DNA of 64,000 nt from an uncultured Flavobacteriales bacterium. Lineage in GTDB: Bacteria; Bacteroidota; Bacteroidia; Flavobacteriales_G; Salibacteraceae. The notes under the pieces are model-generated. The model did no database searches, was not told the DNA's origin, and worked only from the letters and a program-made list of their open reading frames with translations. A program made the translations under genes and the position numbers. Positions 1 through 9,997 of the stretch are shown here, in pieces. The stretch covers positions 1 to 64,000 of the forward strand of contig CALSPD010000016.1 of NCBI GenBank assembly GCA_943788145.1, written 5' to 3'. Every line of letters starts with the position of its first letter. The first letter of the stretch is position 1.

Positions 1-167
1 CGGATGCTTTCACCAATTTGAGGAGCAGCCAAGCCCACACCGTTGGCGTTATACATCGTATCGAACATATTGCTAATAAGCGTTTTTAGCTCAGGATAAT
101 CCTTCTCAATTTCAACTGCTTCTTTCTTTAAAATCGGATCTCCGTATGCTACTATCGGTAAAATCAT
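1..167 (-). CDS. def: Peptide deformylase, N-terminal part (cut by window edge)
   Basis: Reverse translation MILPIVAYGDPILKKEAVEIEKDYPELKTLISNMFDTMYNANGVGLAAPQIGES carries the GxGLAAPQ motif. Confidence 0.9.
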   Translation of the reverse strand, partial: MILPIVAYGDPILKKEAVEIEKDYPELKTLISNMFDTMYNANGVGLAAPQIGESI

Positions 168-171
168 GCCT

Positions 172-582
172 TTAGCCTTTGTTTAAATATTCCTGCAAAA
201 GTAATGTTGCGCTTATTTTATCAATGTTTCCTTTGTCTCTTCGGTCGCTGCGCTTTGAACCGGCAGATATCATCGTTTGCATCGCAATTTTACTCGTGAA
301 GCGCTCGTCCAGGCGATCTACTAACACCGATGGGAATACTTTTTTAAAACTTTCAATAAAAAGCAAAATGTTTTGCTCGACAGCCGAGTCTTCACCGCTC
401 ATGCGTTTTGGATGACCAATTACCACTCGCTCAAAGGGCTTTTTCTGATTTAAAAGACGCAATCCATCCATTAACTTATCTGTAGCCAACGTTTCTAACC
501 CATTGGCTATCATACCTAAAGGGTCAGAAATGGCTAACCCCGTGCGTTTCATTCCAAAGTCTATAGCAAGTGTTCTCGGCAT
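172..582 (-). CDS. ruvX: Holliday junction resolvase RuvX/YqgF family
   Basis: MPRTLAIDFGMKRTGLAISDPLG N-terminus, DERFTS motif; start set at the internal Met of ORF 172..606. Confidence 0.88.
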   Translation of the reverse strand: MPRTLAIDFGMKRTGLAISDPLGMIANGLETLATDKLMDGLRLLNQKKPFERVVIGHPKRMSGEDSAVEQNILLFIESFKKVFPSVLVDRLDERFTSKIAMQTMISAGSKRSDRRDKGNIDKISATLLLQEYLNKG

Positions 583-661
583 GTTGCGAAGGTAAAGCTT
601 CGCCAACGGTTGATGGCAATAGACAAACTGTACTTTTGCCGCGGACTGAAAACTCTATTCT

Positions 662-1489
662 ATGGCATATTCACTCGAGGAAATGGAAGGCTTGATTCAT
701 TCGGCATGGGAAGACCGATCGCTTCTAAACGACAACACCACCAAACATTGTATCGAACAAATCATTGATCAAATTGACAATGGCCTACTTCGTTGCGCTG
801 AGCCAACTCAAGATGGTTGGAAGGTGAACGACTGGGTTAAGAAGGCCGTAATCCTCTATTTCCCGATTCGCAAGATGGAAACCATCGAAGTTGGACCCCT
901 TGAGTTTTACGATAAAATGGCCCTGAAAAGCAATTATGCCGATAAGGGTATTCGAGTTGTTCCGCATGCTATCGCTCGCTATGGCGCCTATATCTCAAGA
1001 GGTGTCGTTATGATGCCTTCCTACGTAAACATTGGTGCTTATGTAGATGAAGGTACAATGGTGGACACATGGGCTACCGTTGGAAGTTGTGCGCAAATTG
1101 GTAAAAATGTGCATTTGAGTGGTGGAGTTGGAATAGGAGGAGTTTTAGAACCCGTTCAAGCTGCGCCAGTAATCATTGAAGACAATTGTTTTATTGGTTC
1201 TCGATGCATTGTTGTGGAAGGCGTTCACATTGAAAGGGAAGCTGTTTTAGGAGCTAATGTGGTTTTAACCATGAGTACAAAAATCATTGATGTTACAGGT
1301 GCTGAACCCATCGAAACAAAAGGTCGGGTTCCAGCCGGCTCTGTCGTGATTCCGGGCTCAATCCCAAAAACATTTGCGGCTGGAACCTACCAAGTTCCCT
1401 GTGCCCTTATAATCGGCAAGCGAAAGGAAAGCACGGATAAGAAAACTTCGTTAAACGATGTGCTTCGCGATTTTCAGGTGGCTGTTTGA
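662..1489 (+). CDS. dapD: 2,3,4,5-tetrahydropyridine-2,6-dicarboxylate N-succinyltransferase
   Basis: Left-handed beta-helix hexapeptide repeats, GAYVDEGTMVDTWATVGSCAQIGKNVHLSGGVGIGGVLEP. Confidence 0.93.
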   Translation: MAYSLEEMEGLIHSAWEDRSLLNDNTTKHCIEQIIDQIDNGLLRCAEPTQDGWKVNDWVKKAVILYFPIRKMETIEVGPLEFYDKMALKSNYADKGIRVVPHAIARYGAYISRGVVMMPSYVNIGAYVDEGTMVDTWATVGSCAQIGKNVHLSGGVGIGGVLEPVQAAPVIIEDNCFIGSRCIVVEGVHIEREAVLGANVVLTMSTKIIDVTGAEPIETKGRVPAGSVVIPGSIPKTFAAGTYQVPCALIIGKRKESTDKKTSLNDVLRDFQVAV

Positions 1490-2469
1490 TTGAATCGAAA
1501 AAAATACTGGTCATTCAGACAAGCTTCCTTGGTGATGCGATTTTAGCGACATCCATACTCGAAAGCCTGCATAAGTCGAATCCGAACTACGAATTGCACT
1601 TGCTCGTTCGAAAAGGAAACGAAGCTTTATTTGAAGGTCATCCATTTTTAAAAACCTGCTGGGTTTGGGATAAGAAAGCCAATAAGTTGGGCAATTTGTT
1701 GCGTATGATTAGCGCCATTAGAAGCGAAAAATTCGATGTGATCGTGAATGTCCATCGCTACCTCAGTTCTGGATTAATTACTGCTTTATCTGGTGCTAAA
1801 ACCCGAATTGGTTTTGATAAAAACCCCCTTTCTTGGGCTTTTACTCAGTCTATCATACATCGATTCAATGGAGGCCACGAAATAGATCGAAATCATAAGT
1901 TAATTCAGTCGTTGGTTTTGATGGAGCAAGCTGAGAAACCTAGGCTTTATCCAACCGCGAAGGATATGGCCTCGGTGGCGCAATTTCAAGTGAATGAATA
2001 TGTATGCATCGCACCCACATCGGTGTGGAATACCAAGCAATGGCCAAAAGAAAAATGGGTAGAACTAATTCAGCTCCTTCCTTCCGAACATAAAGTATAT
2101 CTACTCGGAGCAAAAAATGATCGTTCCATTTGCGAGTGGATACAAGCGAATGCGAACCGCGATATGATTGAGGTATTAGCCGGGAAATTAAGTTTCCTTC
2201 AATCGGCCGCCTTAATGGCTGGTGCCAAAATGAACTACGTCAATGATTCAGCTCCAATGCATTTAGCCAGCGCGACAAATGCGCCAACAACAGTAATTTA
2301 TTGCAGCACCATTCCAGGTTTTGGTTTTGGACCATTGAGCGATCGAAAGAAAATAGTGCAACTTGAAACGAAGTTGGACTGCCGACCTTGTGGATTACAT
2401 GGATTTAACGCTTGCCCACAAGGACATTTTAACTGTGCCAAAGAAATCAACCCTAGGAACGTTTTATGA
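1486..2469 (+). CDS. Glycosyltransferase family 9 / ADP-heptose:LPS heptosyltransferase-like
   Basis: ILVIQTSFLGDAILATSILESL; APTSVWNTKQWPKEKW; apparent TTG start overlapping the dapD stop. Confidence 0.85.
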   Translation: MIESKKILVIQTSFLGDAILATSILESLHKSNPNYELHLLVRKGNEALFEGHPFLKTCWVWDKKANKLGNLLRMISAIRSEKFDVIVNVHRYLSSGLITALSGAKTRIGFDKNPLSWAFTQSIIHRFNGGHEIDRNHKLIQSLVLMEQAEKPRLYPTAKDMASVAQFQVNEYVCIAPTSVWNTKQWPKEKWVELIQLLPSEHKVYLLGAKNDRSICEWIQANANRDMIEVLAGKLSFLQSAALMAGAKMNYVNDSAPMHLASATNAPTTVIYCSTIPGFGFGPLSDRKKIVQLETKLDCRPCGLHGFNACPQGHFNCAKEINPRNVL

Positions 2470-3026
2470 TTGAAAAACAAGAAATGGACAAGGCGGTGGC
2501 AGTGCTGCGATCTGGTGGAGTAATCCTCTGCCCTAGCGATACCATTGCGAGTTTATCCTGCGATGCATGTAATGCAACAGCCATTCTTAAAATTTTCGAC
2601 ATCAAACAGCGACCACCTCAGAAAAGTATGATCATGTTGGTTTCTTCTATAACCATGCTAGAGGCATATGTAGCTCACATCCCTGAAGCAGCATATCAAA
2701 TCATTGAGGTGTCCGATACACCAACGACTATCGTTTATCCTAATCCTCGCAACTTACCTAAAGAACTATTGGCTGAAGATGGATCATTGGGAATTCGAGT
2801 AGTGAACATTGGGTTTATTAAATCGATTATCGATCGATTTAGAAAGCCAATCGTATCAACATCAGCCAATTTGAGCGGAAAACCGGCCCCGATTCGAGTA
2901 AGTGAAACCGAGCTATTAATTTCGCAATCAGTAGATATGGTGATTGACTTAGACGAGTTTTTAACCAAGCCCAGTAGTATTATCAAATTCAATTCTGACG
3001 ATTCCTTTCGAATCATCCGCAAATAG
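2466..3026 (+). CDS. L-threonylcarbamoyladenylate synthase (Sua5/YciO/YrdC family)
   Basis: GGVILCPSDTIASLSCDA; KRPP-like KQRPPQKSMIMLV; STSANLSGKPAP. Confidence 0.85.
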   Translation: MIEKQEMDKAVAVLRSGGVILCPSDTIASLSCDACNATAILKIFDIKQRPPQKSMIMLVSSITMLEAYVAHIPEAAYQIIEVSDTPTTIVYPNPRNLPKELLAEDGSLGIRVVNIGFIKSIIDRFRKPIVSTSANLSGKPAPIRVSETELLISQSVDMVIDLDEFLTKPSSIIKFNSDDSFRIIRK

Positions 3027-3028
3027 CT

Positions 3029-4456
3029 ATGACGTCAGTCGAGATTAAAGCATACCTCAACAAACCCCTTTTCGAAGCTGTTCAAAAGGTTTCGAACGAA
3101 TTAAAGCTTGAAGCCTTCATTGTGGGTGGTTTTGTGCGTGATTTAATTTTAGACCGGCCAAGTAAAGATCTGGATATAGTAGTTTCCGAACGAGGTATTG
3201 AGTTTGCCAAGGCGCTTTCGAAAAAACTTGATGGCACTAAAGTGAACATATTTGAACGCTTTGGCACCGCTCAGTTTGTTGCTGATGGACTTGACATTGA
3301 AATCGTAGGTGCACGAAAGGAGTCATATCGTTATGATTCGCGAAACCCGATGGTCGAAAACGGAACGCTACACGAGGATCGCTCACGTAGGGATTTCACC
3401 ATCAACGCACTTAGCATCAGTCTTAACGATAAGGACTATGGTGAAATCATTGATCCTTTTGGCGGATTGAATCATATTGAAAAGAAATTGCTTGTTACAC
3501 CATTAGATCCCGTTATCACCTATTCAGACGACCCTTTAAGGATGATGCGCGCCATTCGATTTGCAACCCAACTCGGGTTTCGTATCGAAGACCAATCCTT
3601 AAAGGCGATTGAAACACAACGTGATCGCATTCGCATCGTTTCGCAAGAACGCATAACGGATGAGTTGAATAAAATCATTGCTTCATCAAAGCCGAGCCTT
3701 GGATTCAAATTGTTATTTAATACCGGTTTACTTCACATCATTTTCCCTAAAATGGTTGAGCTCTATGGTGTCGAACATCGAAATGGGGTGAGCCACAAGG
3801 ATAATTTTTACCACACACTTCAAGTGTTGGATAATGTTGCCGATCGTAGCAGTGATCTATGGTTGCGCTGGAGCGCGATTCTTCATGACATTGCCAAACC
3901 AGATACCAAACGATTTGACAAAGTTCATGGTTGGACCTTTCACGGACATGAAGATCGTGGCGCTCGAATGGTTCCAAAACTTTTCCGAACACTCAAACTA
4001 CCTCAAGATCATAAGATGCGCTTCGTTCAGAAAATGGTCAAATTGCATTTACGTCCTATCGCCTTAAGCAACGATAAAGTGAGCGATTCTGGTGTGCGTA
4101 GATTGGTGTTTGACGCTGGTGATGACCTCGAAAACCTGATGATTCTGTGCGAGTCTGACATCACTTCGAAAAACGAGCTGAAGGTTAAGCGCTTCTTGAA
4201 CAACTTTGAAAAAGTGCGATCAAAATGCATAGAGGTGGAAGAAAAGGATAGGCTGAGAAATTGGGAACCGCCCATTGGAGGAGCTGAGATAATGAATATC
4301 TTCGGGTTGAATCCAGGTAGAGAGGTGGGTGTTTTAAAGACAGCAATTCGAGAATCCATCCTCGAAGGAGAAATAGACAATAATTATGATGATGCATATC
4401 AGCTTCTTTTAAGGAAAGCCGATGAGATCAACTTGAAGCCACTTAAACGTGATTAA
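3029..4456 (+). CDS. cca: CCA tRNA nucleotidyltransferase with HD domain
   Basis: FIVGGFVRDLILDRPSKDLDIV, RRDFTINALSI, DPLRMMRAIRFA, HDIAKP. Confidence 0.9.
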   Translation: MTSVEIKAYLNKPLFEAVQKVSNELKLEAFIVGGFVRDLILDRPSKDLDIVVSERGIEFAKALSKKLDGTKVNIFERFGTAQFVADGLDIEIVGARKESYRYDSRNPMVENGTLHEDRSRRDFTINALSISLNDKDYGEIIDPFGGLNHIEKKLLVTPLDPVITYSDDPLRMMRAIRFATQLGFRIEDQSLKAIETQRDRIRIVSQERITDELNKIIASSKPSLGFKLLFNTGLLHIIFPKMVELYGVEHRNGVSHKDNFYHTLQVLDNVADRSSDLWLRWSAILHDIAKPDTKRFDKVHGWTFHGHEDRGARMVPKLFRTLKLPQDHKMRFVQKMVKLHLRPIALSNDKVSDSGVRRLVFDAGDDLENLMILCESDITSKNELKVKRFLNNFEKVRSKCIEVEEKDRLRNWEPPIGGAEIMNIFGLNPGREVGVLKTAIRESILEGEIDNNYDDAYQLLLRKADEINLKPLKRD

Positions 4457-4458
4457 TC

Positions 4459-5007
4459 ATGCAAAAAGTTATTCATTTTAGAGTATTAATCGATTACGAA
4501 AAAGATGTATTTCGAGACATTGAAATGGTGTCTAATGATAGTTTTCTAACCTTTCATGAAATGATTCAAGAAGCATTTGGATTTGATAATTCACAGATGG
4601 CATCTTTTTATGTGAGTAACGATGATTGGGAAAAAGGACAAGAAATCACCCTCATTGAAGTAAAAGATCCTGAAGAAGGAGGCGATCCAATTTGGATGAT
4701 GGATAATATTCAATTGGACGAAATCATTTTTGAGAAAAATCAAAAACTAGTTTATGTTTTTGATTTTATGCTCATGTGGTGTTTTTACATCGATGTGATA
4801 AGCATCAAAACCATTGAAGACGCCATGATTCTTCCTAGAATTTCGCAATCCTTCGGTATTTCGCCCGAGCAGTACAGTAAATCAACCGATTTGACATTTG
4901 ACGGTGTCGAGATTGAAGTGGATAGTGAAGAAGATGATGATGAATTGGAAGAAGATGAATTGGAAGAATTGTTCAGAATGATGGGCGGAAGCGAAAACTT
5001 GAATTAG
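4459..5007 (+). CDS. Plasmid pRiA4b ORF-3-like (IS1096 passenger-like) family protein
   Basis: VIHFRVLIDYEKDVFRDIEM...FLTFHEMIQEAFGFDNSQMASFYVS; acidic C-terminus. Confidence 0.65.
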   Translation: MQKVIHFRVLIDYEKDVFRDIEMVSNDSFLTFHEMIQEAFGFDNSQMASFYVSNDDWEKGQEITLIEVKDPEEGGDPIWMMDNIQLDEIIFEKNQKLVYVFDFMLMWCFYIDVISIKTIEDAMILPRISQSFGISPEQYSKSTDLTFDGVEIEVDSEEDDDELEEDELEELFRMMGGSENLN

Positions 5008-5011
5008 TCCT

Positions 5012-5905
5012 TTGAGTCAATTGATCGTCCTTGCCGGACCAACAGCGTCTGGAAAAACCAAGCTATCCATTGATTTGGCTAAGCTCTTCGATGCAGAAAT
5101 TATTAATGCCGATTCACGTCAGGTATATAGAAAGTTGAACATTGGAACGGCAAAACCAACTACCATAGAACTCAATGCGATTCCCCATCATTTCATTGAC
5201 ATAAAAAACCCGGATGAAGACTACAACGCGGGTGAATTTGAAACAAATGTCATTTCCTTTTTAGAAGATTATTTCACGCGAAAGAATACGGCCATCTTAG
5301 TGGGTGGTTCGGGACTTTACATAAATGCTGTCGTCAATGGCTTTGATCCGCTGCCAAAGGCCTCGGAAGAGATACGACAAAAATGGATGGAATTGCTCGA
5401 ACGCGAGGGAATCGAATTTTTAAAGAATGAGCTTATAGCTAGCGATCCAATTTATGCCAAAACAGCCGACCTTGATAACCCACAACGCCTCATTCGAGCG
5501 CTTGAAATAATCGATAGCACGGGTAAAACCTACTCAAGTCAACGACAGAAAACAAAAAAGAGTAGACCTTTCAAATCAACCCTCTTTGCGCTTTCTCCAG
5601 AGCGCAGCGGGCTTTATGATTCAATAAACCAACGGGTTGATAAAATGATGGAAGATGGGTTGTTAAGCGAAGTTGAATCACTTATCCAATATAGAACCTG
5701 CAATGCACTGCAGACAGTTGGCTATAAAGAATTGTTTGATCACATTGATGGAAAATCGACCTTAAATGAGGCCATAGATAAAATAAAACAACATACCCGC
5801 AACTTCGCCAAGCGCCAAACAACTTGGTTTAAACGACAAAATGATTTCATTTCGCTAAAATCAGACTACATAAACGAAATACAAAAGCATCTTAAAAGCT
5901 TTTGA
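5012..5905 (+). CDS. miaA: tRNA dimethylallyltransferase
   Basis: VLAGPTASGKTKLSIDLAKLFDAEIINADSRQVYRKLNIGTAKPT. Confidence 0.95.
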   Translation: MSQLIVLAGPTASGKTKLSIDLAKLFDAEIINADSRQVYRKLNIGTAKPTTIELNAIPHHFIDIKNPDEDYNAGEFETNVISFLEDYFTRKNTAILVGGSGLYINAVVNGFDPLPKASEEIRQKWMELLEREGIEFLKNELIASDPIYAKTADLDNPQRLIRALEIIDSTGKTYSSQRQKTKKSRPFKSTLFALSPERSGLYDSINQRVDKMMEDGLLSEVESLIQYRTCNALQTVGYKELFDHIDGKSTLNEAIDKIKQHTRNFAKRQTTWFKRQNDFISLKSDYINEIQKHLKSF

Positions 5906-5953
5906 GTCGTCTATTTGATGCTTAACTATCTTCGCAAACACATCATGTTCAAT

Positions 5954-6490
5954 ATGAAAACTATACTTACCCTTTTGCTTTTCATAAGCAGTGTCTCCGT
6001 TTATAGCCAAACAGGTTTGGTTAAATCGTTTGACAGCCAATGCAATTGCACCATTGTGACGAATCATTACGACAATGGGCAAGTAAGTGCTCAGTATCAT
6101 GAAAATGACAAGGGTAAAAAGCATGGTCTTGAAAGCGTCTTTTTTGACAATGGATCTTTGCAATACACTAGAAATTGGACAAACGGCAAGTTAAATGGCG
6201 AAGGCAAACACTACCACAGAAATGGTAATGTTTATTACAATGAAGTATATGCAAATGGGGATAAATCAGGCACTTGGACATTTAAAGATGAAGAAGGTGA
6301 TTTGACTCAAACCATTCAATACACAAGCAATGGAAATGATGGCATTTACGATTATTATCACGCTGGCATCAAGTATTTCACACAGGCCCTTCAAAACGGC
6401 AAAATGGTGGCTGAAACAGTTCTCAATGCTGAAATTCACGACCAACTAAAGGCAGAAGCTGAAGCTGCTCAACAAGCGGGCAAGCAATAA
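5954..6490 (+). CDS. Secreted MORN-repeat / toxin-antitoxin YwqK-like protein
   Basis: Signal peptide MKTILTLLLFISSVSVYSQ; repeats such as YHRNGNVYYNEVYANGDKSGTW. Confidence 0.7.
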   Translation: MKTILTLLLFISSVSVYSQTGLVKSFDSQCNCTIVTNHYDNGQVSAQYHENDKGKKHGLESVFFDNGSLQYTRNWTNGKLNGEGKHYHRNGNVYYNEVYANGDKSGTWTFKDEEGDLTQTIQYTSNGNDGIYDYYHAGIKYFTQALQNGKMVAETVLNAEIHDQLKAEAEAAQQAGKQ

Positions 6491-6495
6491 ATCAA

Positions 6496-7131
6496 TTACT
6501 GGATTTCGAGATTAAAAACCACGGTATCGTTGTCCATAAACACACTTCCCTCTCCATTCTGACCGCCTGAACCTGATATTCTGAGCGTTTCGTATTCAAT
6601 GATTCCTCCACCATAGGCAGGGCAAAAAATGGTGGTGTCAATGAGTCCATCAAAAACAAAGGTTTGCTTTCCACAACATGTTCTACATCGAGGTGAATTT
6701 GGCAGCATGTAAAGAATCATACGAATTCCTGGTCGATTTTGGTTAAAGGCATGAATCTTCAAAACTGATTTTTCGTACAGTTTTATCTCCTGAAAATTAT
6801 CCGTATTCATTCTCCAAGCATTTCGGTCCAGCGTATCATTCGAAGAAAAATAACCATCAGCAGAAGCGCGAAATCTATATTCTACCACTGAGTTCGGTTC
6901 TAATTCCGCATGATAAAAACCAACGTCATTCGATTCAACCGATTCCAAAACAGAGAAGACATTCGAATAGGTACCGTAGTTTAATTTGGATTGCTCGAAA
7001 TGAATGACGGCACCCGAAATAGGGTTTTCTGTGTTTCCGTTCATGACTATTCCAGATACTTCGATCGACTGGTTTTTGGAACACGAACTAGCTAAAAAAT
7101 AGCATAGAAAAAGCATCAGAACTTTATGCAT
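6496..7131 (-). CDS. Lipoprotein with carboxypeptidase-regulatory-like domain
   Basis: MLFLCYFLASSCSKN lipobox; VSGIVMNGNTENPISGAVIHFEQ. Confidence 0.6.
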   Translation of the reverse strand: MHKVLMLFLCYFLASSCSKNQSIEVSGIVMNGNTENPISGAVIHFEQSKLNYGTYSNVFSVLESVESNDVGFYHAELEPNSVVEYRFRASADGYFSSNDTLDRNAWRMNTDNFQEIKLYEKSVLKIHAFNQNRPGIRMILYMLPNSPRCRTCCGKQTFVFDGLIDTTIFCPAYGGGIIEYETLRISGSGGQNGEGSVFMDNDTVVFNLEIQ

Positions 7132-7198
7132 GGATAAATGGTGGTAAAAGTTTTTTCATCAATTAATTGAAAGACCATTTTCAAGTTATTTTAGCCGC

Positions 7199-7924
7199 AT
7201 GAACAGAGCGAAGTTATTCAACCTTATGATGCTGATGACTATATTCAGCCTAGTATATTCTTGTGGTCCTGCTAGCGAATCTCCTGATGCGGATGAATCC
7301 GACCTTGTTGATGAGACGTTAGTAAATACGCCATTTACACGAGAAGTGAAATTTGACACATGTTTACTCATTGCACACAAGGTGAAAGCTTACGATGTTT
7401 GGAAGGCTTCATTTGATATTGCCCAATCCATTCGAGAGAAACATGGCATAAAAGCATTAAGCGTATATAGAGATCGCACTGATACATCATTAGCCTTGGT
7501 TTACACGCAAGTCACTAATTTAAAAAGTGCTCGAGATTACATCACTTCTCAAAACCTTCAGAAATCGATGGCGTCTGCTGGTGTTATGGATGCAATGGAT
7601 CTTTATTGGATGACGCGTCAGCTGTCAGGAACAGAACCCATCACGGACAGTATTCTGATGTTTATGAGTTTTAAAGTGATGAACTACGACCGATGGGAAA
7701 GTGCATTTTTAGAGGATTACAAAGATGAACCTAATCGAGAAAATCAAGTTAAAACAGTGATGCGGGGAATTGATGATCCAAATCAAGTATCCATGATTTT
7801 CGCAGTCAATGACATTGATTATGTTGAAAAGATGGAAAAAAACAATGTTTTTCGTGCTAAGATGCTCGCTTCCGGAGTAGTGAGTTATCCCGTAACTTAC
7901 AAGCTACTTGAGATGCAACTTTGA
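7199..7924 (+). CDS. Hypothetical lipoprotein
   Basis: MTIFSLVYSCGPA lipobox; long ORF with two related halves. Confidence 0.55.
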   Translation: MNRAKLFNLMMLMTIFSLVYSCGPASESPDADESDLVDETLVNTPFTREVKFDTCLLIAHKVKAYDVWKASFDIAQSIREKHGIKALSVYRDRTDTSLALVYTQVTNLKSARDYITSQNLQKSMASAGVMDAMDLYWMTRQLSGTEPITDSILMFMSFKVMNYDRWESAFLEDYKDEPNRENQVKTVMRGIDDPNQVSMIFAVNDIDYVEKMEKNNVFRAKMLASGVVSYPVTYKLLEMQL

Positions 7925-7970
7925 TAAATTGTTCATCGTTTGTTGGTATTTCAGCCGAGATATATAACTT

Positions 7971-8339
7971 GTGGTAACTAATTTTCGACAAAATTTGAGC
8001 CCCATGCAGAACGAGCGATTGAAACTAATCAAAGAGATGTTGGAAACGAATCCTGAAGATTCGTTCCTTAAATATGCTGCAGCGCTTGAATACGAAAAAG
8101 ATGGCAATCGCAAATCGGCCATAGCTCTGATCGAAGACCTTTTGAGCAAGGACGAAACCTACCTAGGTGGTTACTATAAACTAGGCAAACTGTACGAAGG
8201 CGAGGGAAAGGAAAAAGAAGCTATTAAAATTTATCGATTGGGATTGGATGTTTCTAAGAAAAATTCCGACCTAAAAACAGAGGGTGAACTATCCGAAGCG
8301 CTAATGTTGTTGGGGGCTGACGATGAAATCAGTTGGTAA
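7971..8339 (+). CDS. Tetratricopeptide-repeat protein
   Basis: PEDSFLKYAAALEYEKDGNRKSAIALIEDLLSKDETYLGGYYKLGKLYEGEGKEKEAIKIYRLG. Confidence 0.7.
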   Translation: MVTNFRQNLSPMQNERLKLIKEMLETNPEDSFLKYAAALEYEKDGNRKSAIALIEDLLSKDETYLGGYYKLGKLYEGEGKEKEAIKIYRLGLDVSKKNSDLKTEGELSEALMLLGADDEISW

Positions 8340-8343
8340 TAAG

Positions 8344-9024
8344 TTAAACGTTTGTTTGACTGAACAAATAACGATTCGGACTGATCAAGTTTTCGCGTAC
8401 GGCATAAATAATGAGTCCAGCCGTGTTGTTAATCCCTAGCTTACTCATCATATTCTTTCGATGTGTCATAACGGTATGAAAGCTCAAATGAATTTTTTCG
8501 GCTATTTGCTTTGTCGTTAATCCTTGGGCCACCAACTGCAATATTTCTAACTCCCGCTCAGAAATGGTGATCGGTTCACAACCGTGTTTGGATTCGTCTC
8601 CGAAGTCATTATTCAATTGATCGATCACTTTGCCACAGAAGAACTTTTCGCCTTGCCCTGAACAAAGAATGCTATCAATGATTTCTTCTTGATCACAATC
8701 TCCAAGTAAATGACCATTTAAGCCTGATTCAAGCAATTTGCGAACGGTGTCAGCTTCACAAACTGTCGTCATGCCCATAACTTTTATTCCTGGCAATAGC
8801 TTCAAAGACTGAATTACATCTGAAGCGTGCAAGCCTTCAGCGAGGTAATTGATCAGAAGCACATCTGGGTTCGACTCCAACAGGTCGGATTTCAAATATT
8901 CCGAATTAGCTGTTAATCCAACAACTTGAATCGCGTCAATCTCACTAAAAATGGACTTTAACCCCTCTCTTGTGACATAGTTGGACTCTGCAATGTGAAG
9001 TTTAATCGGATTCATCAAGGTCAA
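8344..9024 (-). CDS. Response-regulator-like protein with LuxR-type HTH and degenerate receiver
   Basis: C-terminal ISERELEILQLVAQGLTTKQIAEKIHLSFHTVMTHRKNMMSKLGINN; receiver acidic site replaced. Confidence 0.85.
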   Translation of the reverse strand: MTLMNPIKLHIAESNYVTREGLKSIFSEIDAIQVVGLTANSEYLKSDLLESNPDVLLINYLAEGLHASDVIQSLKLLPGIKVMGMTTVCEADTVRKLLESGLNGHLLGDCDQEEIIDSILCSGQGEKFFCGKVIDQLNNDFGDESKHGCEPITISERELEILQLVAQGLTTKQIAEKIHLSFHTVMTHRKNMMSKLGINNTAGLIIYAVRENLISPNRYLFSQTNV

Positions 9025-9062
9025 ATTTATTAAGAATCAATCTAAATAAGCAGGTCGTTCGA

Positions 9063-9995
9063 TTAAATTTCAAACAACTTTCCTTCAATTGCCAGAAACG
9101 AATTCAAAAATTCGGTTCGAGCTTCGTTTTCAAGCAACTCCAAATCCAAATATCTGGCTGAAAAATGACCAATCAACAACTGACGGACTTCTGCATTTTT
9201 CGCGACTATCGCGGCCTGTTTTGCGGTGCTATGAAAGGTTTGTTTTGCTCTAGTGACATCAGCCTCCGCAAAGGTAGCCTCATGGTAAAGGGTATCACAT
9301 CCTTTTATATAAGCGCTGGTTTCAGCCATCGGAAGTGTATCGGTACAATAAGCGTAGGTTTTGGGTGCAGGAGGATCAATCGTCATTAACGCGTTCGGTA
9401 TTATCGTTCCATCTTCCATTATAAAATCAGCGCCATCCTTTATTTCTTGAATCAACTTAATAGGGACACCAAAAAGGTTTAAGGATTCTTTTTTAAACGT
9501 CCGCTGCTTTTTTTGCTGTTTGAATAAAAAGCCACTACAAGGGATTCGGTGTTTCAACGGAAATGCCGTAACACTTAGGTTGGCATCCGAATAAACCAAT
9601 GTGTCTCCGACACTTTCAACAATTTCATCCGTAAAAGTATAATGTATTGGAAATTGAAATCGACCACCGCCAGCCTCCATTTGTAACTCAAAAATGTCTT
9701 TGAGTTTAGCAGGACAAATGATATTCAGTTTTGAAGTTCTACCTAATAGCTGCATGCTATTGAGAAGGCCCAGCAAACCAAAATAATGATCGCCATGTAA
9801 GTGCGATATAAAAACGGCCTTAATACGCTGAATTTTGATTCGATATTTCCGCATTTGCATCTGCGCTCCTTCCCCACAGTCAATCAAATAGTATTGTTGA
9901 TTGCAGTCTAAAATCTGAGCAGTTGGAAATCGATTGTTTGCTGGTAAAGCTGAGCTAGAGCCCAATATTCTAACAGAAAAACTACTCTTCGCCAA
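9063..9995 (-). CDS. rnz: Ribonuclease Z
   Basis: LIDCGEGAQMQMRKY; FISHLHGDHYFGLLGLLNSMQLLGR. Confidence 0.93.
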   Translation of the reverse strand: MAKSSFSVRILGSSSALPANNRFPTAQILDCNQQYYLIDCGEGAQMQMRKYRIKIQRIKAVFISHLHGDHYFGLLGLLNSMQLLGRTSKLNIICPAKLKDIFELQMEAGGGRFQFPIHYTFTDEIVESVGDTLVYSDANLSVTAFPLKHRIPCSGFLFKQQKKQRTFKKESLNLFGVPIKLIQEIKDGADFIMEDGTIIPNALMTIDPPAPKTYAYCTDTLPMAETSAYIKGCDTLYHEATFAEADVTRAKQTFHSTAKQAAIVAKNAEVRQLLIGHFSARYLDLELLENEARTEFLNSFLAIEGKLFEI

Positions 9996-9997
9996 GA

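Noticed and set aside
179-415. Plus-strand ORF 78 aa
   Set aside because: Lies antisense to ruvX; no signal or motif; shadow ORF
4027-4380. Minus-strand ORF 117 aa
   Set aside because: Antisense to cca; low-complexity Ser/Phe-rich translation typical of shadow ORFs
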